Assembly: GCA_009924725.1 (NCBI GenBank)
Contig: RFRA01000009.1
Location: 1 to 14,708, forward strand
Direction of reading: 5' to 3'
DNA: 14,708 nt
DNA from: Actinomycetota bacterium
Lineage (GTDB): Bacteria > Actinomycetota > Actinomycetes > Nanopelagicales > Nanopelagicaceae
A program made the translations under genes and the position numbers. Under the pieces are notes generated by a model. The model saw only the letters and a program-made list of their open reading frames with translations, had not been told where the DNA came from and did no database searches. The number at the start of each line of letters is the position of its first letter. The stretch's first letter is position 1. Below, in pieces: positions 1-7,756 of the stretch.

Positions 1-1583
1 CCGTGTTTCTTAGCAACATCGGCGATTAAATACTCTAGCGGCTGTGGCATTGGAGTTTTCGAAGTCTTAACCAAGAAGGTGCGAATTTCTTCACCACTCT
101 TACCATGATCAAGCCCCCGACGTATTGAGGCTTCGCTGAAACGGTAAACCGTTGCCCCGCCACGACTTTCGATATCTGCAACTGCAGAGAGATCACGAGC
201 AATGTCGTGCTCAAGTGGCCCAGGTGCAATTGCAGTGTTATCGCTTTGAATCAAAATGTGGTCAACCGGTTTTGGTAGATCAGCATTGATGCCGATCTCA
301 TCAGCTCCAGACATAAATGCTCGCCCATATTTAGCTGATGCACCTTGACCGGTGAAGCCCAGCCATTCCGCTTCACGTAAGGTCCAGGAAATAAGTTCTT
401 CTTGGATGCCCGGATTACGCTTACTTGGAGCCAGCCATTTAACCGTGCGGGTGAAGCTCGCTAAGTCTGGAGCCAAATTCGGGCTCTGATTTAGTAAGTT
501 GATAACTAATTTCCGAGTGCTGGCGGCATTAACGCGATCGAGTTCGGGGCCAAGGGCAGCAACACTTTTTGCTTCGCCGCGACCAACTAGTCCGCTAACG
601 CGTGAAGTTGTTAACCAGTTAGCAGCAAGAGTCCCCCAACGTGTTTCGGCGCTTTGAGTTAACCAAATGTCAAAGTTGTTACTTGGCAAGATTCGATCAT
701 CACCATCGATTGTCAGTAATCCAGCTAAGTAAGAAAGTTCGGCGATAAACGCGGCGCAATTTTCATCAATGCCAATATGGGTAGAGATTAACTTCAAGTC
801 GCGAACACCAAGCCCGCCAGAGCGAAGTGCATCTGCTGGTTCTTGGGCCCAGAAGTGAAGTAGCTCTTCAACCCAACCAAGAACCGTTGCAATGTTTGCA
901 GCAGCAGCCATGTTTACAGATTTTTCAACTCGCTTGGTCCCGGTAACAGCGGGAGCAGTACTTTCATAACTCTGGTGTACTTTTCCGCCACGCAAGAAGA
1001 TTCCGACTTCACGCGGCATGATTACCGTGCGTTGATCTAGCGGAACCAGGAACTTACGATCTAGCAACCAGGCAATTCCAGGACCTGGGTTCTTAATGTC
1101 GCCAACACTTCCGCGCGGTGGCCCCCAAATTAATTGAGAAAGCACTCGATTAGCTGCCTCTGGTGCTTCATTTAATTCAGTTAGTTTTAATTTGGCTAGG
1201 GATGCTGGCCCGAGACCCGCTGGTTCATTGATTAAGAGTTGACTTACCGAAGTAGGTAGTCGCAAACCTTTATCAGTTGGATAGAGCAGGCCAAAAGTTA
1301 TTAAGCGCTCGACTGCAATTGGTGCATCTTTATGCGAGATAGAAACCACGTTTTTAAGCGTAAATTCTTCATCTAAAGCAACGCAGGCTTCGAGAATTTG
1401 AAATTCAAATTCGGTTAGCGAATCAATTGCGCGAGCGATGCTGTGCGAAGACGATGCTCGTACGGCAAGGGAGGCCAAATCAGGCGGGACCGGGGAGACT
1501 AAATCGGGGCGAGCGGCAAAAAGCTCAGATAAACCGGCGTCGTCAAGCGAGCGCAGATAGTCGGTAAATGAGCGAATTTCCAT
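1..1583 (-). CDS. Helicase-associated (Helicase_C_3 / XPB-associated) protein, N-terminal part, truncated by window edge
   Basis: The minus-strand frame is open from an ATG at 1583 to the left edge: 527 codons with no stop, so the C-terminus lies outside. It begins MEIRSFTDYLRSLDDAGL and continues with winged-helix-like, Leu/Ala-rich sequence. The last visible stretch (about residues 440-527) contains ILIQSDNTAIAPGPLEHDIA, then ATVYRFSEASIRRGLD, then TPMPQPLEYLIADVAKKHG. This is the signature of the actinobacterial 'helicase C-terminal domain-containing' family (Helicase_C_3), typically about 700-800 residues (Rv0862c type). The family is usually encoded beside the DNA repair helicase XPB, so XPB may lie just outside the left edge; that is inference. 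No Walker motif is visible in this part, so it is probably a helicase partner rather than an ATPase. Biochemical role is not established to my knowledge. A TAATGT hexamer and an AGGA sit upstream of the ATG. Confidence 0.85.
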   Translation of the reverse strand, partial: MEIRSFTDYLRSLDDAGLSELFAARPDLVSPVPPDLASLAVRASSSHSIARAIDSLTEFEFQILEACVALDEEFTLKNVVSISHKDAPIAVERLITFGLLYPTDKGLRLPTSVSQLLINEPAGLGPASLAKLKLTELNEAPEAANRVLSQLIWGPPRGSVGDIKNPGPGIAWLLDRKFLVPLDQRTVIMPREVGIFLRGGKVHQSYESTAPAVTGTKRVEKSVNMAAAANIATVLGWVEELLHFWAQEPADALRSGGLGVRDLKLISTHIGIDENCAAFIAELSYLAGLLTIDGDDRILPSNNFDIWLTQSAETRWGTLAANWLTTSRVSGLVGRGEAKSVAALGPELDRVNAASTRKLVINLLNQSPNLAPDLASFTRTVKWLAPSKRNPGIQEELISWTLREAEWLGFTGQGASAKYGRAFMSGADEIGINADLPKPVDHILIQSDNTAIAPGPLEHDIARDLSAVADIESRGGATVYRFSEASIRRGLDHGKSGEEIRTFLVKTSKTPMPQPLEYLIADVAKKH

Positions 1584-1592
1584 AACCGTCCT

Positions 1593-1598
1593 ACATTA
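1593..1598 (-). promoter_or_regulatory. Possible -10 element (TAATGT) for the helicase-associated gene
   Basis: On the minus strand TAATGT lies 9 nt before the ATG at 1583, which would give a leader of only 2-3 nt. An AGGA five bases before the ATG could instead act as a ribosome binding site if transcription starts further upstream, for example from the HAD gene or from a TAACCT within its last codons. Weak evidence. Confidence 0.35.
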
Positions 1599-1636
1599 GT
1601 GGACAGAAGGTTGATCCGCCTATTTAAGGTTATCGG

Positions 1637-2401
1637 TCAGCGAGATTTACGCGGGCGTAACCAAGACAAGCCGGCTGCCAACCGGCTAACTAGTGGCCCG
1701 AAAATTTGGCTAAATTTACGGCCCCGGCGAAATTCATGAATTGGCCAACCTTCACTCATCGCTCGCAACTGCAATATTGCATCAGGGTTAATTGCATTTG
1801 GTTTTCCAACCGCACGAAGCAAAGGCAGATCATTATGGCTATCTGAATATGAGTAACACTGCGAAAGATCAAAATTTCTTTCTTCAGCTAATTTTTTAAT
1901 GGCCACAGCTTTTTCGGCGCCGTGTAGCAAATTACCTTCTAGCGTTCCGGTGTATTTTCCATCTTTAATTGTGGCTTTGCTACCGAGTGCGCCAGTGAAA
2001 CCTAATCGGTTAGCAATTAGAATTGCCATATCTTCTGGGGCTGCAGTAACCAGCCAAACTTCTTCGCCATTTGCTAAGTGAGAACCCGCGATATCAATGG
2101 TGCCTTGCCATAGGGCGGGCGACACAAATTCATCATAAATTTCTTGACCGATTGCTTCGATCTCGGCAACATCATGACCGCCAATAAAATCGGTTGCCGC
2201 ATTTTGAAATTTAATTATTTCTTCTTTATTTTCCTTGCCGGTTAAGCGAAATCTCAGGTTGGCTAAGACGAAGCGCGAAATATCAGCTTTGGTGAAGAAG
2301 CCGCGCTGGTACATGCCTCTTCCGAGAAAGTAGAGCGATGATCCGTGGATCAAGGTGTTATCTACATCGAAAAAGGCCGCTCGCTTTTGGGTGAGTGCCA
2401 T
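1637..2401 (-). CDS. HAD-superfamily subfamily IB hydrolase (SerB-like phosphatase)
   Basis: A 254-residue cytoplasmic phosphatase of the HAD-IB group, related to phosphoserine phosphatase. Motif I is FFDVDNTL with nucleophile D12 and acid/base D14. Motif II is WLVTAAP with T119. Motif III is K164 in GAEKA. Motif IV is SDSHNDLPLL with D187 and D191 for Mg2+. The helical cap lies between motifs I and II. The last 30 residues are strongly basic with a hydrophobic stretch (RRGRKF, then SRLAAGLSWLRPRK), possibly a peripheral membrane contact. The substrate cannot be told from sequence: family members include phosphoserine phosphatase-like enzymes and lipid-phosphate phosphatases, and the mycobacterial SerB1-type protein is a likely relative. 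The start is set by a TAAGGT box 6 nt upstream. It is divergent from the cytochrome c operon (50-base gap) and lies 53 bases upstream of the helicase-associated gene in the same direction. Confidence 0.88.
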   Translation of the reverse strand: MALTQKRAAFFDVDNTLIHGSSLYFLGRGMYQRGFFTKADISRFVLANLRFRLTGKENKEEIIKFQNAATDFIGGHDVAEIEAIGQEIYDEFVSPALWQGTIDIAGSHLANGEEVWLVTAAPEDMAILIANRLGFTGALGSKATIKDGKYTGTLEGNLLHGAEKAVAIKKLAEERNFDLSQCYSYSDSHNDLPLLRAVGKPNAINPDAILQLRAMSEGWPIHEFRRGRKFSQIFGPLVSRLAAGLSWLRPRKSR

Positions 2402-2407
2402 GTCACT

Positions 2408-2413
2408 ACCTTA
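2408..2413 (-). promoter_or_regulatory. -10 element TAAGGT, leaderless start of the HAD gene
   Basis: On the minus strand TAAGGT is followed by 6 nt and then the ATG at 2401, so transcription would start at or next to the A of the start codon. No Shine-Dalgarno fits in that space. The same spacing recurs at several genes in this window. Confidence 0.6.
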
Positions 2414-2439
2414 GCGAGAGAACTGTAAATCCGACGCTT

Positions 2440-2445
2440 TATGCT
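2440..2445 (+). promoter_or_regulatory. -10 element TATGCT, leaderless start of the cytochrome c biogenesis operon
   Basis: TATGCT, then TAGCGC (6 nt), then the ATG at 2452. This fits the actinobacterial TANNNT -10 with transcription starting at the initiator codon. No clear -35 is visible 17 bases upstream. It would drive the five coupled genes up to 6729. Confidence 0.65.
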
Positions 2446-2451
2446 TAGCGC

Positions 2452-3075
2452 ATGACTTCGACTGTTCATGTGATTCGCCATGGTGAGGTAGAGAACCCGC
2501 AGAAAATTCTGTATGGCCGGCAACCAGGTTGGCGATTATCAGAGCGTGGTCAAGCAATGGCTAGCACCTTGGGTGATTGGTCAAAAGCTATTGATCTAGG
2601 CGCACTTCATGTTTCGCCGCTACAAAGAGCCCAAGAGACTGCCGCACCTATTGCGACCGCACACAATATTTCAATTACGACCGACGATCGTTTAATCGAA
2701 GCAGCTAATATTTTTGAAGGCAAACCATTTGGGATTGGCGATGGCGTTCTAAAGCATCCTTCAGCATGGCGCCATTTATATAACCCATGGAAACCATCTT
2801 GGGGCGAACCTTACGATGAGCAAATTGCCCGAATGCTCGCAGCAGTATTCGCGGCGAATAAAGCAGCAAATGGTAAAGATGCCATCTGTGTCTCGCATCA
2901 ACTGCCAATTTGGATTTTGCGAAGTGCGATTGAAGGACGTCGCTTAATTCATGATCCACGCAAACGTGAATGTTCGCTAGCCTCGGTAACCAGCATTCAC
3001 TTTGATGAGGAAGGTTTGATTTCAGGTCTTTCCTATTCTGAACCAGCGAAACATTTGTTGCCACCCAAAAAATGA
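2452..3075 (+). CDS. Histidine phosphatase family protein (phosphoglycerate-mutase-like)
   Basis: A 207-residue protein of the branch 1 histidine phosphatase superfamily. The phosphohistidine motif is VIRHGEVENP, with R9 and the nucleophile H10. SPLQRAQETA supplies the second phosphate-binding Arg (R59), E83 in LIEA is the probable proton donor, and ICVSHQ supplies the second His (H149). The full family core is present with no signal peptide, so the protein is cytoplasmic. Being first in an operon with System II cytochrome c maturation genes matches the actinobacterial order typified by Rv0525 upstream of Rv0526-Rv0529. Its role in that pathway is not established, and the substrate cannot be predicted. 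'Phosphoglycerate mutase' is a family label only. Its stop overlaps the next start in ATGA (4 bases), which implies translational coupling. Confidence 0.9.
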   Translation: MTSTVHVIRHGEVENPQKILYGRQPGWRLSERGQAMASTLGDWSKAIDLGALHVSPLQRAQETAAPIATAHNISITTDDRLIEAANIFEGKPFGIGDGVLKHPSAWRHLYNPWKPSWGEPYDEQIARMLAAVFAANKAANGKDAICVSHQLPIWILRSAIEGRRLIHDPRKRECSLASVTSIHFDEEGLISGLSYSEPAKHLLPPKK

Positions 3076-3620
3076 TCAGTAACTTACGCCGATTAGTTAT
3101 CATTTCAGTTAGCGCTCTGGTTCTAACTAGCTGTGGAAACGGTGGGAGTTCAATCGCGCAGGAAAGTTATATTTCTGGAAACGGCGCGATAACTTTTGTT
3201 TCAGCAAGTGATCGAGCGATGGCGCCAAAGCTAAGTGGCGATACTTTGTATGGAACCAAGTTTAATTTCGTGGGAAATAAAATTGCGGTGGTTAATGTTT
3301 GGGCATCGTGGTGCTCACCTTGTCGGGCCGAAATTCCTACATTTGTTGCGCTCTCGAAGAAGTACGCTGATGTGCAATTCATGGGAATCCTAACTCGAGA
3401 CAACTTAGCCAACGCCGAGGTATTTGCCCGTCAATTATCGGTTCCGTACCCTAATTTTATTGATGATTCGCTGCTACTTGGATTTCGTAACACGTTGCCC
3501 GCAAATGCGATCCCTACAACTGTAGTAATTGATAAACAGGGGCGGGTTGCTGCTCGAATTTCGGGTCCTGCCACAGTCGCTGGACTAAGTGATTTGATAG
3601 AACGCGTAGCTGCTGAATGA
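3072..3620 (+). CDS. resA: TlpA/ResA-like thioredoxin-fold lipoprotein, cytochrome c biogenesis
   Basis: A 182-residue extracytoplasmic thiol-disulfide reductase. Residues 1-20 form a lipoprotein signal peptide (basic MISNLRR, hydrophobic core, lipobox LTSC with lipidated C21). The thioredoxin domain follows from about residue 50, with active site WASWCSPCRAEIP (C81, C84) and cis-proline P148 in AIPTT. In System II, ResA-type proteins take electrons from CcdA and reduce the CXXCH cysteines of apocytochrome c before heme attachment. The position directly before ccdA, resB and ccsB supports that role. It overlaps the gene before and the gene after by 4 bases (ATGA in both cases), and no good Shine-Dalgarno is visible, so translation is probably by coupling. 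A more general TlpA-like reductase is possible, but the context favours ResA. Confidence 0.9.
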   Translation: MISNLRRLVIISVSALVLTSCGNGGSSIAQESYISGNGAITFVSASDRAMAPKLSGDTLYGTKFNFVGNKIAVVNVWASWCSPCRAEIPTFVALSKKYADVQFMGILTRDNLANAEVFARQLSVPYPNFIDDSLLLGFRNTLPANAIPTTVVIDKQGRVAARISGPATVAGLSDLIERVAAE

Positions 3621-4342
3621 GAAACTTTGTTGTCGAGCAAATCTTCTCGGGTTATTTAATTGTTGCACTACCTGTAGCAATGGTGGCTGGTTTGCTTTCA
3701 TTCTTGTCGCCATGTGTTCTTCCATTAGTACCCGGATATATTTCGTATGCCGCGGGCTTTAGTTCAAAGCGTGGCAGAATTTTATTGGGCTCATCCTTAT
3801 TCGTTGTTGGGTTTTCTACACCTTTTGTTTTATACGGTGCTTTGTTTGGAACCATTGGTTCTCGTATTACTGAACATGAAACTGGCATTACTCAAATTTT
3901 GGGCGTAGTAACTATTTTGATGGGCGTTGTTTTCTTAGGCAAGTTCCCGCTGATGCCAACGCTGCAACTAAAGCGTTCAGCTTATGGTGGCTTAATCGGA
4001 GCTCCATTACTTGGCTTTGCATTCGGAGTTGGTTGGACTCCTTGTATCGGACCTGCACTGGCCGCAGTTCAAACTCTGGCTTTTCAGGAAAGTTCAGCCC
4101 TTCGGGGTGCACTCTTATCGATTAGCTACTGCATTGGGTTAGGTCTGCCATTTATTCTGTCAGGTCTGTTCTTAGATAGATCTGAGAAGCTACGTAAATT
4201 GTTAGTTCGTAATGGAAATCTAATCTCGTTAATCGGTGGAATTTTCTTGATTATTATTGGAGCGCTTCAACTACTCGGGCTATGGAGTGACTTAATGATT
4301 TCACTTCGCTCGCTGATTTCAGATTTTGTGCCGGTGATCTAA
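3617..4342 (+). CDS. ccdA: Cytochrome c biogenesis protein CcdA (DsbD-family thiol transporter)
   Basis: A 241-residue integral membrane protein with about six hydrophobic segments (roughly residues 13-35, 53-75, 92-110, 125-148, 158-180 and 198-222). It carries the two CcdA cysteines, one in LSFLSPCVLPLVPGY (C33) and one in GVGWTPCIGPALAA (C143), each in the family's proline-containing SPC / TPC context. CcdA passes reducing equivalents from cytoplasmic thioredoxin across the membrane to the thioredoxin-like lipoprotein encoded immediately upstream. Length and motifs are typical of the family. The start codon overlaps the upstream stop (ATGA) and the stop overlaps the resB start (TAATG), so it sits in the middle of a coupled operon. 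Confidence 0.95.
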   Translation: MRNFVVEQIFSGYLIVALPVAMVAGLLSFLSPCVLPLVPGYISYAAGFSSKRGRILLGSSLFVVGFSTPFVLYGALFGTIGSRITEHETGITQILGVVTILMGVVFLGKFPLMPTLQLKRSAYGGLIGAPLLGFAFGVGWTPCIGPALAAVQTLAFQESSALRGALLSISYCIGLGLPFILSGLFLDRSEKLRKLLVRNGNLISLIGGIFLIIIGALQLLGLWSDLMISLRSLISDFVPVI

Positions 4343-5811
4343 TGAGTAATGAAACTCAGATCCCAGAAATAGGTGCAATTGGGTTAGTGAGATATTTCTG
4401 GCGCCAGTTGACCAGCATGCGAACCGCGCTCGTGCTGCTGCTATTACTTGCTTTGGCCGCAATTCCAGGCTCATTAATCCCGCAAAATGCCCAGAATCCA
4501 ATGGCCGTAGCTGACTATTTTAAGCAGCATAAAACTCTGGCAATCTGGTTTGAGCGCTTTTCTCTCTTTGATGTGTATTCCTCACCTTGGTTTAGCGCGA
4601 TCTATATCTTGCTCTTTATCTCACTAATCGGTTGCGTATTGCCGAGATCATTTGAACATTTACAGGCCACTCGAGCTTTACCACCTAAGACTCCAAAAAA
4701 CTTAGCGCGAATGGAGCATTTTCAAGCATGGCCCGCTAATGGAAATGAAATAGAAATTGCAAAGGCATGGTTAAAAGCAAAGCGTTTTCGAGTTCTAGAA
4801 AATGAAGACAGCATTTCAGCTGAAAAAGGCTATTTACGTGAAACTGGAAATCTTTTCTTTCATATTTCGCTGATTCTAATTCTGGTTGGTGTTTTAATCG
4901 GAGGTCTATTTGGAGTTCGCGGAAGTGCAATTCTGACTCAAGGTGAGCGTTTTGTTAACAATGCAACTTCCTACGACACAATCAGTTTCGGTCAGATAAG
5001 TAAAGAAAGTTCACTACCGCCATTTACGATCAAGATTGATAAATTTGTTGCCAAGTACAACACTCTTACCAGCGCACCTGAGGATTACACGTTATACGTA
5101 ACTACAGTTGCCGAACCAGGCGCTACACCTAAACAGCAAGTAGTCAAAGTCAACAGCCCACTTACATTCGGCAGCACTAGGGTTTATTTACAAGCAAATG
5201 GATATTCACCTATTGTTACTGTGCAAGATAAACGGGGAAATGTAACTTTTCAAGGACCGGTTCCATTTTTGCCACAAGATGCAAATTTAAGGTCAATCGG
5301 TGCGATCAAAGTTCCAGATGGAGATCCGCAATTAGGTTTTGTCGCTTCATTCGTACCAACTTACGAACGTAGTTCAAATCAGGGGGCTATTTCAGTATTT
5401 CCGGAACTATTAGATCCCAAATTGCTCTTTTCGATTTGGCAAGGCGATTTAGGCTTAGACAGTGGAGTGCCTCAATCGGTTTACCGAATTGATACTTCTA
5501 AGATGAAACAAATCTCGCTGAACTCCTTGAAACCTGGGGAGTTCCTGAAATTTAGCGAAGGCACCATAACTTTTGAAAACGTTGTGCCATGGGTGAACTT
5601 GCAGATAGTGAGCGATCCCGGCAAGAGTTATTCGTTAATCGGTGGCATAGTTGCGATCCTTGGTTTACTGGCTTCGCTCTTCACCAGACGTCGACGAATC
5701 TGGATTCGAGTATCAGCTGGCGAGGTTCAAGTTGCCGGCTTAGCCAAGAATGGTGCACCCGGCTTAGCAATTGAGATGTCAGAATTTGTAGCGAAGTTGA
5801 AAGGTTACTAA
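4342..5811 (+). CDS. resB: Cytochrome c biogenesis protein ResB (Ccs1 family)
   Basis: A 489-residue System II heme-lyase subunit. Hydrophobic segments lie at about 28-46 (RTALVLLLLLALAAIPGSLI), 84-100, 170-192 and 444-462, with a large extracytoplasmic domain (about residues 195-440) between the third and fourth. SMRTALxLLLLLALAAIPGSLIPQ near the N-terminus is a strong actinobacterial ResB signature, and histidine H174 lies in the third segment. ResB acts with CcsB/ResC to export heme and attach it to reduced apocytochrome. After the last segment, the basic RRRRIW is followed by a short cytoplasmic tail. The start is the ATG in TAATG shared with the ccdA stop. The next gene begins immediately after the stop. 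Confidence 0.95.
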   Translation: MSNETQIPEIGAIGLVRYFWRQLTSMRTALVLLLLLALAAIPGSLIPQNAQNPMAVADYFKQHKTLAIWFERFSLFDVYSSPWFSAIYILLFISLIGCVLPRSFEHLQATRALPPKTPKNLARMEHFQAWPANGNEIEIAKAWLKAKRFRVLENEDSISAEKGYLRETGNLFFHISLILILVGVLIGGLFGVRGSAILTQGERFVNNATSYDTISFGQISKESSLPPFTIKIDKFVAKYNTLTSAPEDYTLYVTTVAEPGATPKQQVVKVNSPLTFGSTRVYLQANGYSPIVTVQDKRGNVTFQGPVPFLPQDANLRSIGAIKVPDGDPQLGFVASFVPTYERSSNQGAISVFPELLDPKLLFSIWQGDLGLDSGVPQSVYRIDTSKMKQISLNSLKPGEFLKFSEGTITFENVVPWVNLQIVSDPGKSYSLIGGIVAILGLLASLFTRRRRIWIRVSAGEVQVAGLAKNGAPGLAIEMSEFVAKLKGY

Positions 5812-6729
5812 ATGTCAGCACAAGATTGGGCATACATCTCTAACTACGCAATCTATTCCGCCATGGTGCTCTTTACCCTAGCTTTTTTTGGCCATGCATA
5901 TGAAACTGCTTGGGCGGTTCGCACTCCAATTGCCTCTGCTGAAACCGAAGGCAATCTAGTCACGAAAACTTTTGATACTTCGCGAACTCAGAAAGCAATG
6001 CGAATCGCAACCACCATGATGATTCTTGGTTTTCTGTTTTTGTTATTTGGCGTTGCTACTCGTGGTGTCTCTGCTGGCCGAGTTCCATGGGGAAACATGT
6101 ACGAATTCTCAATCACTGGAGCACTCGCATTTACTGGAGCATATCTATTTGCACTTCGTAAATACGATCTGCGCTGGCTTGGGGTGCTGGTTTCATTCTC
6201 CGTGTTATTAACATTAGGCACCGCAGTGACATTGCTCTATGTTCCAAGTTCACCGCTGGTACCAGCGCTCAAATCAACTTGGTTAGTCATCCACGTTTCT
6301 GCTGCCATTATTTCTGGCGGTGTTTTCTTACTTGCAAATGTGATTGCTGCGGCTTACCTCTACTTAGACAATATGGAGAGCAAGGGGCCTCGTAAAGTTT
6401 GGGCGCAACGCTTGCCATCACTTGAAGTACTAGACCAGCTTTCATATCGCTTAGTTGCTTTTGTATTTCCACTCTGGACGTTTGCAGTTATCGCAGGCGC
6501 GATTTGGGCCGAAAGTGCATGGGGTCGCTATTGGGGCTGGGATCCAAAAGAAACTTGGGCCTTCATTACTTGGGTTGCATATGCCGCATATCTACATGCT
6601 CGGGTAACTGTGGGCTGGCGTGGACGTAGAGCTGCCTGGTTATGTTTATTAGCTGGATCAACATTCCTATTCAATTACGTTTATGTAAATGTTTGGGGAA
6701 CCGGAAAGCACACTTACTCTGGACTTTAA
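5812..6729 (+). CDS. ccsB: c-type cytochrome biogenesis protein CcsB (ResC/CcsA family heme handling protein)
   Basis: A 305-residue polytopic membrane protein of the CcmF/CcsA/ResC superfamily, with about eight hydrophobic segments. The tryptophan-rich WWD heme-binding motif is intact (WGRYWGWDPKETWA, about residues 237-250). Candidate heme-ligand histidines flank it: H161 in VIHVSAA on one side, H262 and H300 on the other. Together with ResB it forms the System II cytochrome c synthetase that moves heme out and joins it to CXXCH sites. The ATG follows the resB stop with no gap, and an AAAGG seven bases before the ATG is a reasonable ribosome binding site. This is the last gene of the operon. 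Its stop lies 3 bases from the stop of the convergent P450 gene. Confidence 0.95.
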   Translation: MSAQDWAYISNYAIYSAMVLFTLAFFGHAYETAWAVRTPIASAETEGNLVTKTFDTSRTQKAMRIATTMMILGFLFLLFGVATRGVSAGRVPWGNMYEFSITGALAFTGAYLFALRKYDLRWLGVLVSFSVLLTLGTAVTLLYVPSSPLVPALKSTWLVIHVSAAIISGGVFLLANVIAAAYLYLDNMESKGPRKVWAQRLPSLEVLDQLSYRLVAFVFPLWTFAVIAGAIWAESAWGRYWGWDPKETWAFITWVAYAAYLHARVTVGWRGRRAAWLCLLAGSTFLFNYVYVNVWGTGKHTYSGL

Positions 6730-6746
6730 GCGCTAATTGCACTTAA
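6726..6746. terminator. Hairpin between convergent ccsB and P450 gene ends (possible shared terminator)
   Basis: An inverted repeat TTAAGCGC (6726-6733), TAATT loop, GCACTTAA (6739-6746) spans both stop codons. Read on the minus strand it is an 8-bp stem closed by one G-U pair. On the plus strand one C-A mismatch remains. No uridine tract follows, so a standard intrinsic terminator is not demonstrated. The position between two convergent genes makes a transcript-end role plausible. Confidence 0.3.
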
Positions 6747-7740
6747 GCAGAAGTGAATGAAAACGTCCTGGATATTGAAACTTTCCGATGGTGTCGTAGG
6801 AAATTTCCGACTCTGGCAATATTTCCCAAGCTTTAACCTCACGTAAGAAAGTTGAAACAAGCGCTGCGGTTTCTACTTCGGCGACATGATTTCCAATACA
6901 AGTATGTGGGCCAAAGCCAAAAGATAAATGCGGGTTTCGCTCTCGATGGATATCAATTTTATCGGGCTCGCTGAATACAGACTCATCAAAGTTTCCAGAG
7001 ACAAAACTTAAATGGTCATAATCTTTGGGATTACGTAACTCTTCTGGTTGTGCAAGCACCCTTGCCGGAACACGTTCCATTCGAGGCAGCGGAGATAAGT
7101 AACGCAATACTTCATGGATTGCTTTACTCAATTTGTCTGGATTAGTTATTAAGAATTCTCGATCTTGGGATGCAGTTGCTAAGTGCCAAATCATCCCAGT
7201 CATTAACTTAACCACAGTGTCTCGTCCGCCAGCTAAAAGTACATTTGCGATTCCATACATCTCAGTGCGAGAGATTGGTCCACCTTCTAGCTGTAACCGA
7301 GAGATAAAAGTCCAAGCGTTATCATCGTTGGAATTTTCAGCTTCATCGAAAACATTTTTCAAATATCTATCTAAGTGCTCACCACTTCGACCCGTTGGCG
7401 TAGTAATCCATACGTCGGAGCCCCACGAGAGCCACTCTGATACATCTTGCGGACGGTTGTAGATAACGCCTAAACAATGCCCAACCATCGGTAGGGCAAC
7501 TTCAGAAACGAACTCGCCGCCACCACTCTTAACGTCAAACTCTGGAATCATTTTTTCAATTTTCGGTTTTACGAAAAGCGGGCTTAAAGCTGTCCGGAAC
7601 AAATGATGTCTAGGTGGGTCAACCTCAAGCGGAATCTGACGATAGGTCCGCACATCTCGGTCGCCTTGTAAATCAGAGGAATAATTCTCAGTGTCCCGTG
7701 CTGCTGAACGGACATTTGCATGTCCAATAACTTCGCTCAT
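6733..7740 (-). CDS. Cytochrome P450, short at the N-terminus
   Basis: A 335-residue class I-type bacterial P450. The heme loop is FGFGPHTCIG with thiolate ligand C281. The K-helix ExxR is HEVLR (E210, R213). The I-helix oxygen-activation motif is AGGRDTV (D174, T175), with V where a second T/S is common. DPPRHHLFR (41-49) is the usual C-helix-region motif and DIHRERNPHLSF leads into the heme loop. Bacterial P450s are normally about 400 residues. Here the protein starts at VIGHANVRSAARD, which corresponds to about position 60-70, so helix A and the first beta strands are missing. A stop codon (TAA) directly precedes the ATG in frame and I found no missing segment in another frame. A TAGTTT box 6 nt upstream supports the ATG as used. 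The region between ExxR and the heme loop (GNFDESVF) departs from the usual NRDPxxF. No ferredoxin or reductase gene is adjacent. Substrate unknown. Confidence 0.85.
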   Translation of the reverse strand: MSEVIGHANVRSAARDTENYSSDLQGDRDVRTYRQIPLEVDPPRHHLFRTALSPLFVKPKIEKMIPEFDVKSGGGEFVSEVALPMVGHCLGVIYNRPQDVSEWLSWGSDVWITTPTGRSGEHLDRYLKNVFDEAENSNDDNAWTFISRLQLEGGPISRTEMYGIANVLLAGGRDTVVKLMTGMIWHLATASQDREFLITNPDKLSKAIHEVLRYLSPLPRMERVPARVLAQPEELRNPKDYDHLSFVSGNFDESVFSEPDKIDIHRERNPHLSFGFGPHTCIGNHVAEVETAALVSTFLREVKAWEILPESEISYDTIGKFQYPGRFHSLLLKCN

Positions 7741-7746
7741 TTAAAT

Positions 7747-7752
7747 AAACTA
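7747..7752 (-). promoter_or_regulatory. -10 element TAGTTT, leaderless start of the P450 gene
   Basis: On the minus strand TAGTTT, then ATTTAA (6 nt), then the ATG at 7740. The spacing predicts an mRNA starting at the initiator codon. On the opposite strand the same bases form TAAACT(A), a possible -10 for the divergent mannosidase gene. Confidence 0.55.
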
Positions 7753-7756
7753 CCAT
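7751..7756 (+). promoter_or_regulatory. -10 element TACCAT before the GTG start of the GH125 gene
   Basis: TACCAT, then 7 nt, then GTG at 7764, which fits a leaderless transcript. A GGAG at 7759-7762 is only one base from the GTG, too close to act as a Shine-Dalgarno, so the promoter spacing is what favours this start. TAAACT at 7746-7751 is an alternative -10 that would give a leader of about 5-6 nt. Confidence 0.45.

Noticed and set aside
2705..3103. 132-codon open frame on the minus strand opposite the histidine phosphatase gene
   Set aside because: It lies entirely opposite a well-supported gene, has low-complexity and unnatural composition, and has no recognisable motif or promoter box.
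7133..7462. 109-codon plus-strand frame opposite the P450 gene
   Set aside because: It overlaps the I-helix and neighbouring coding sequence of the P450; no homology was recognised.
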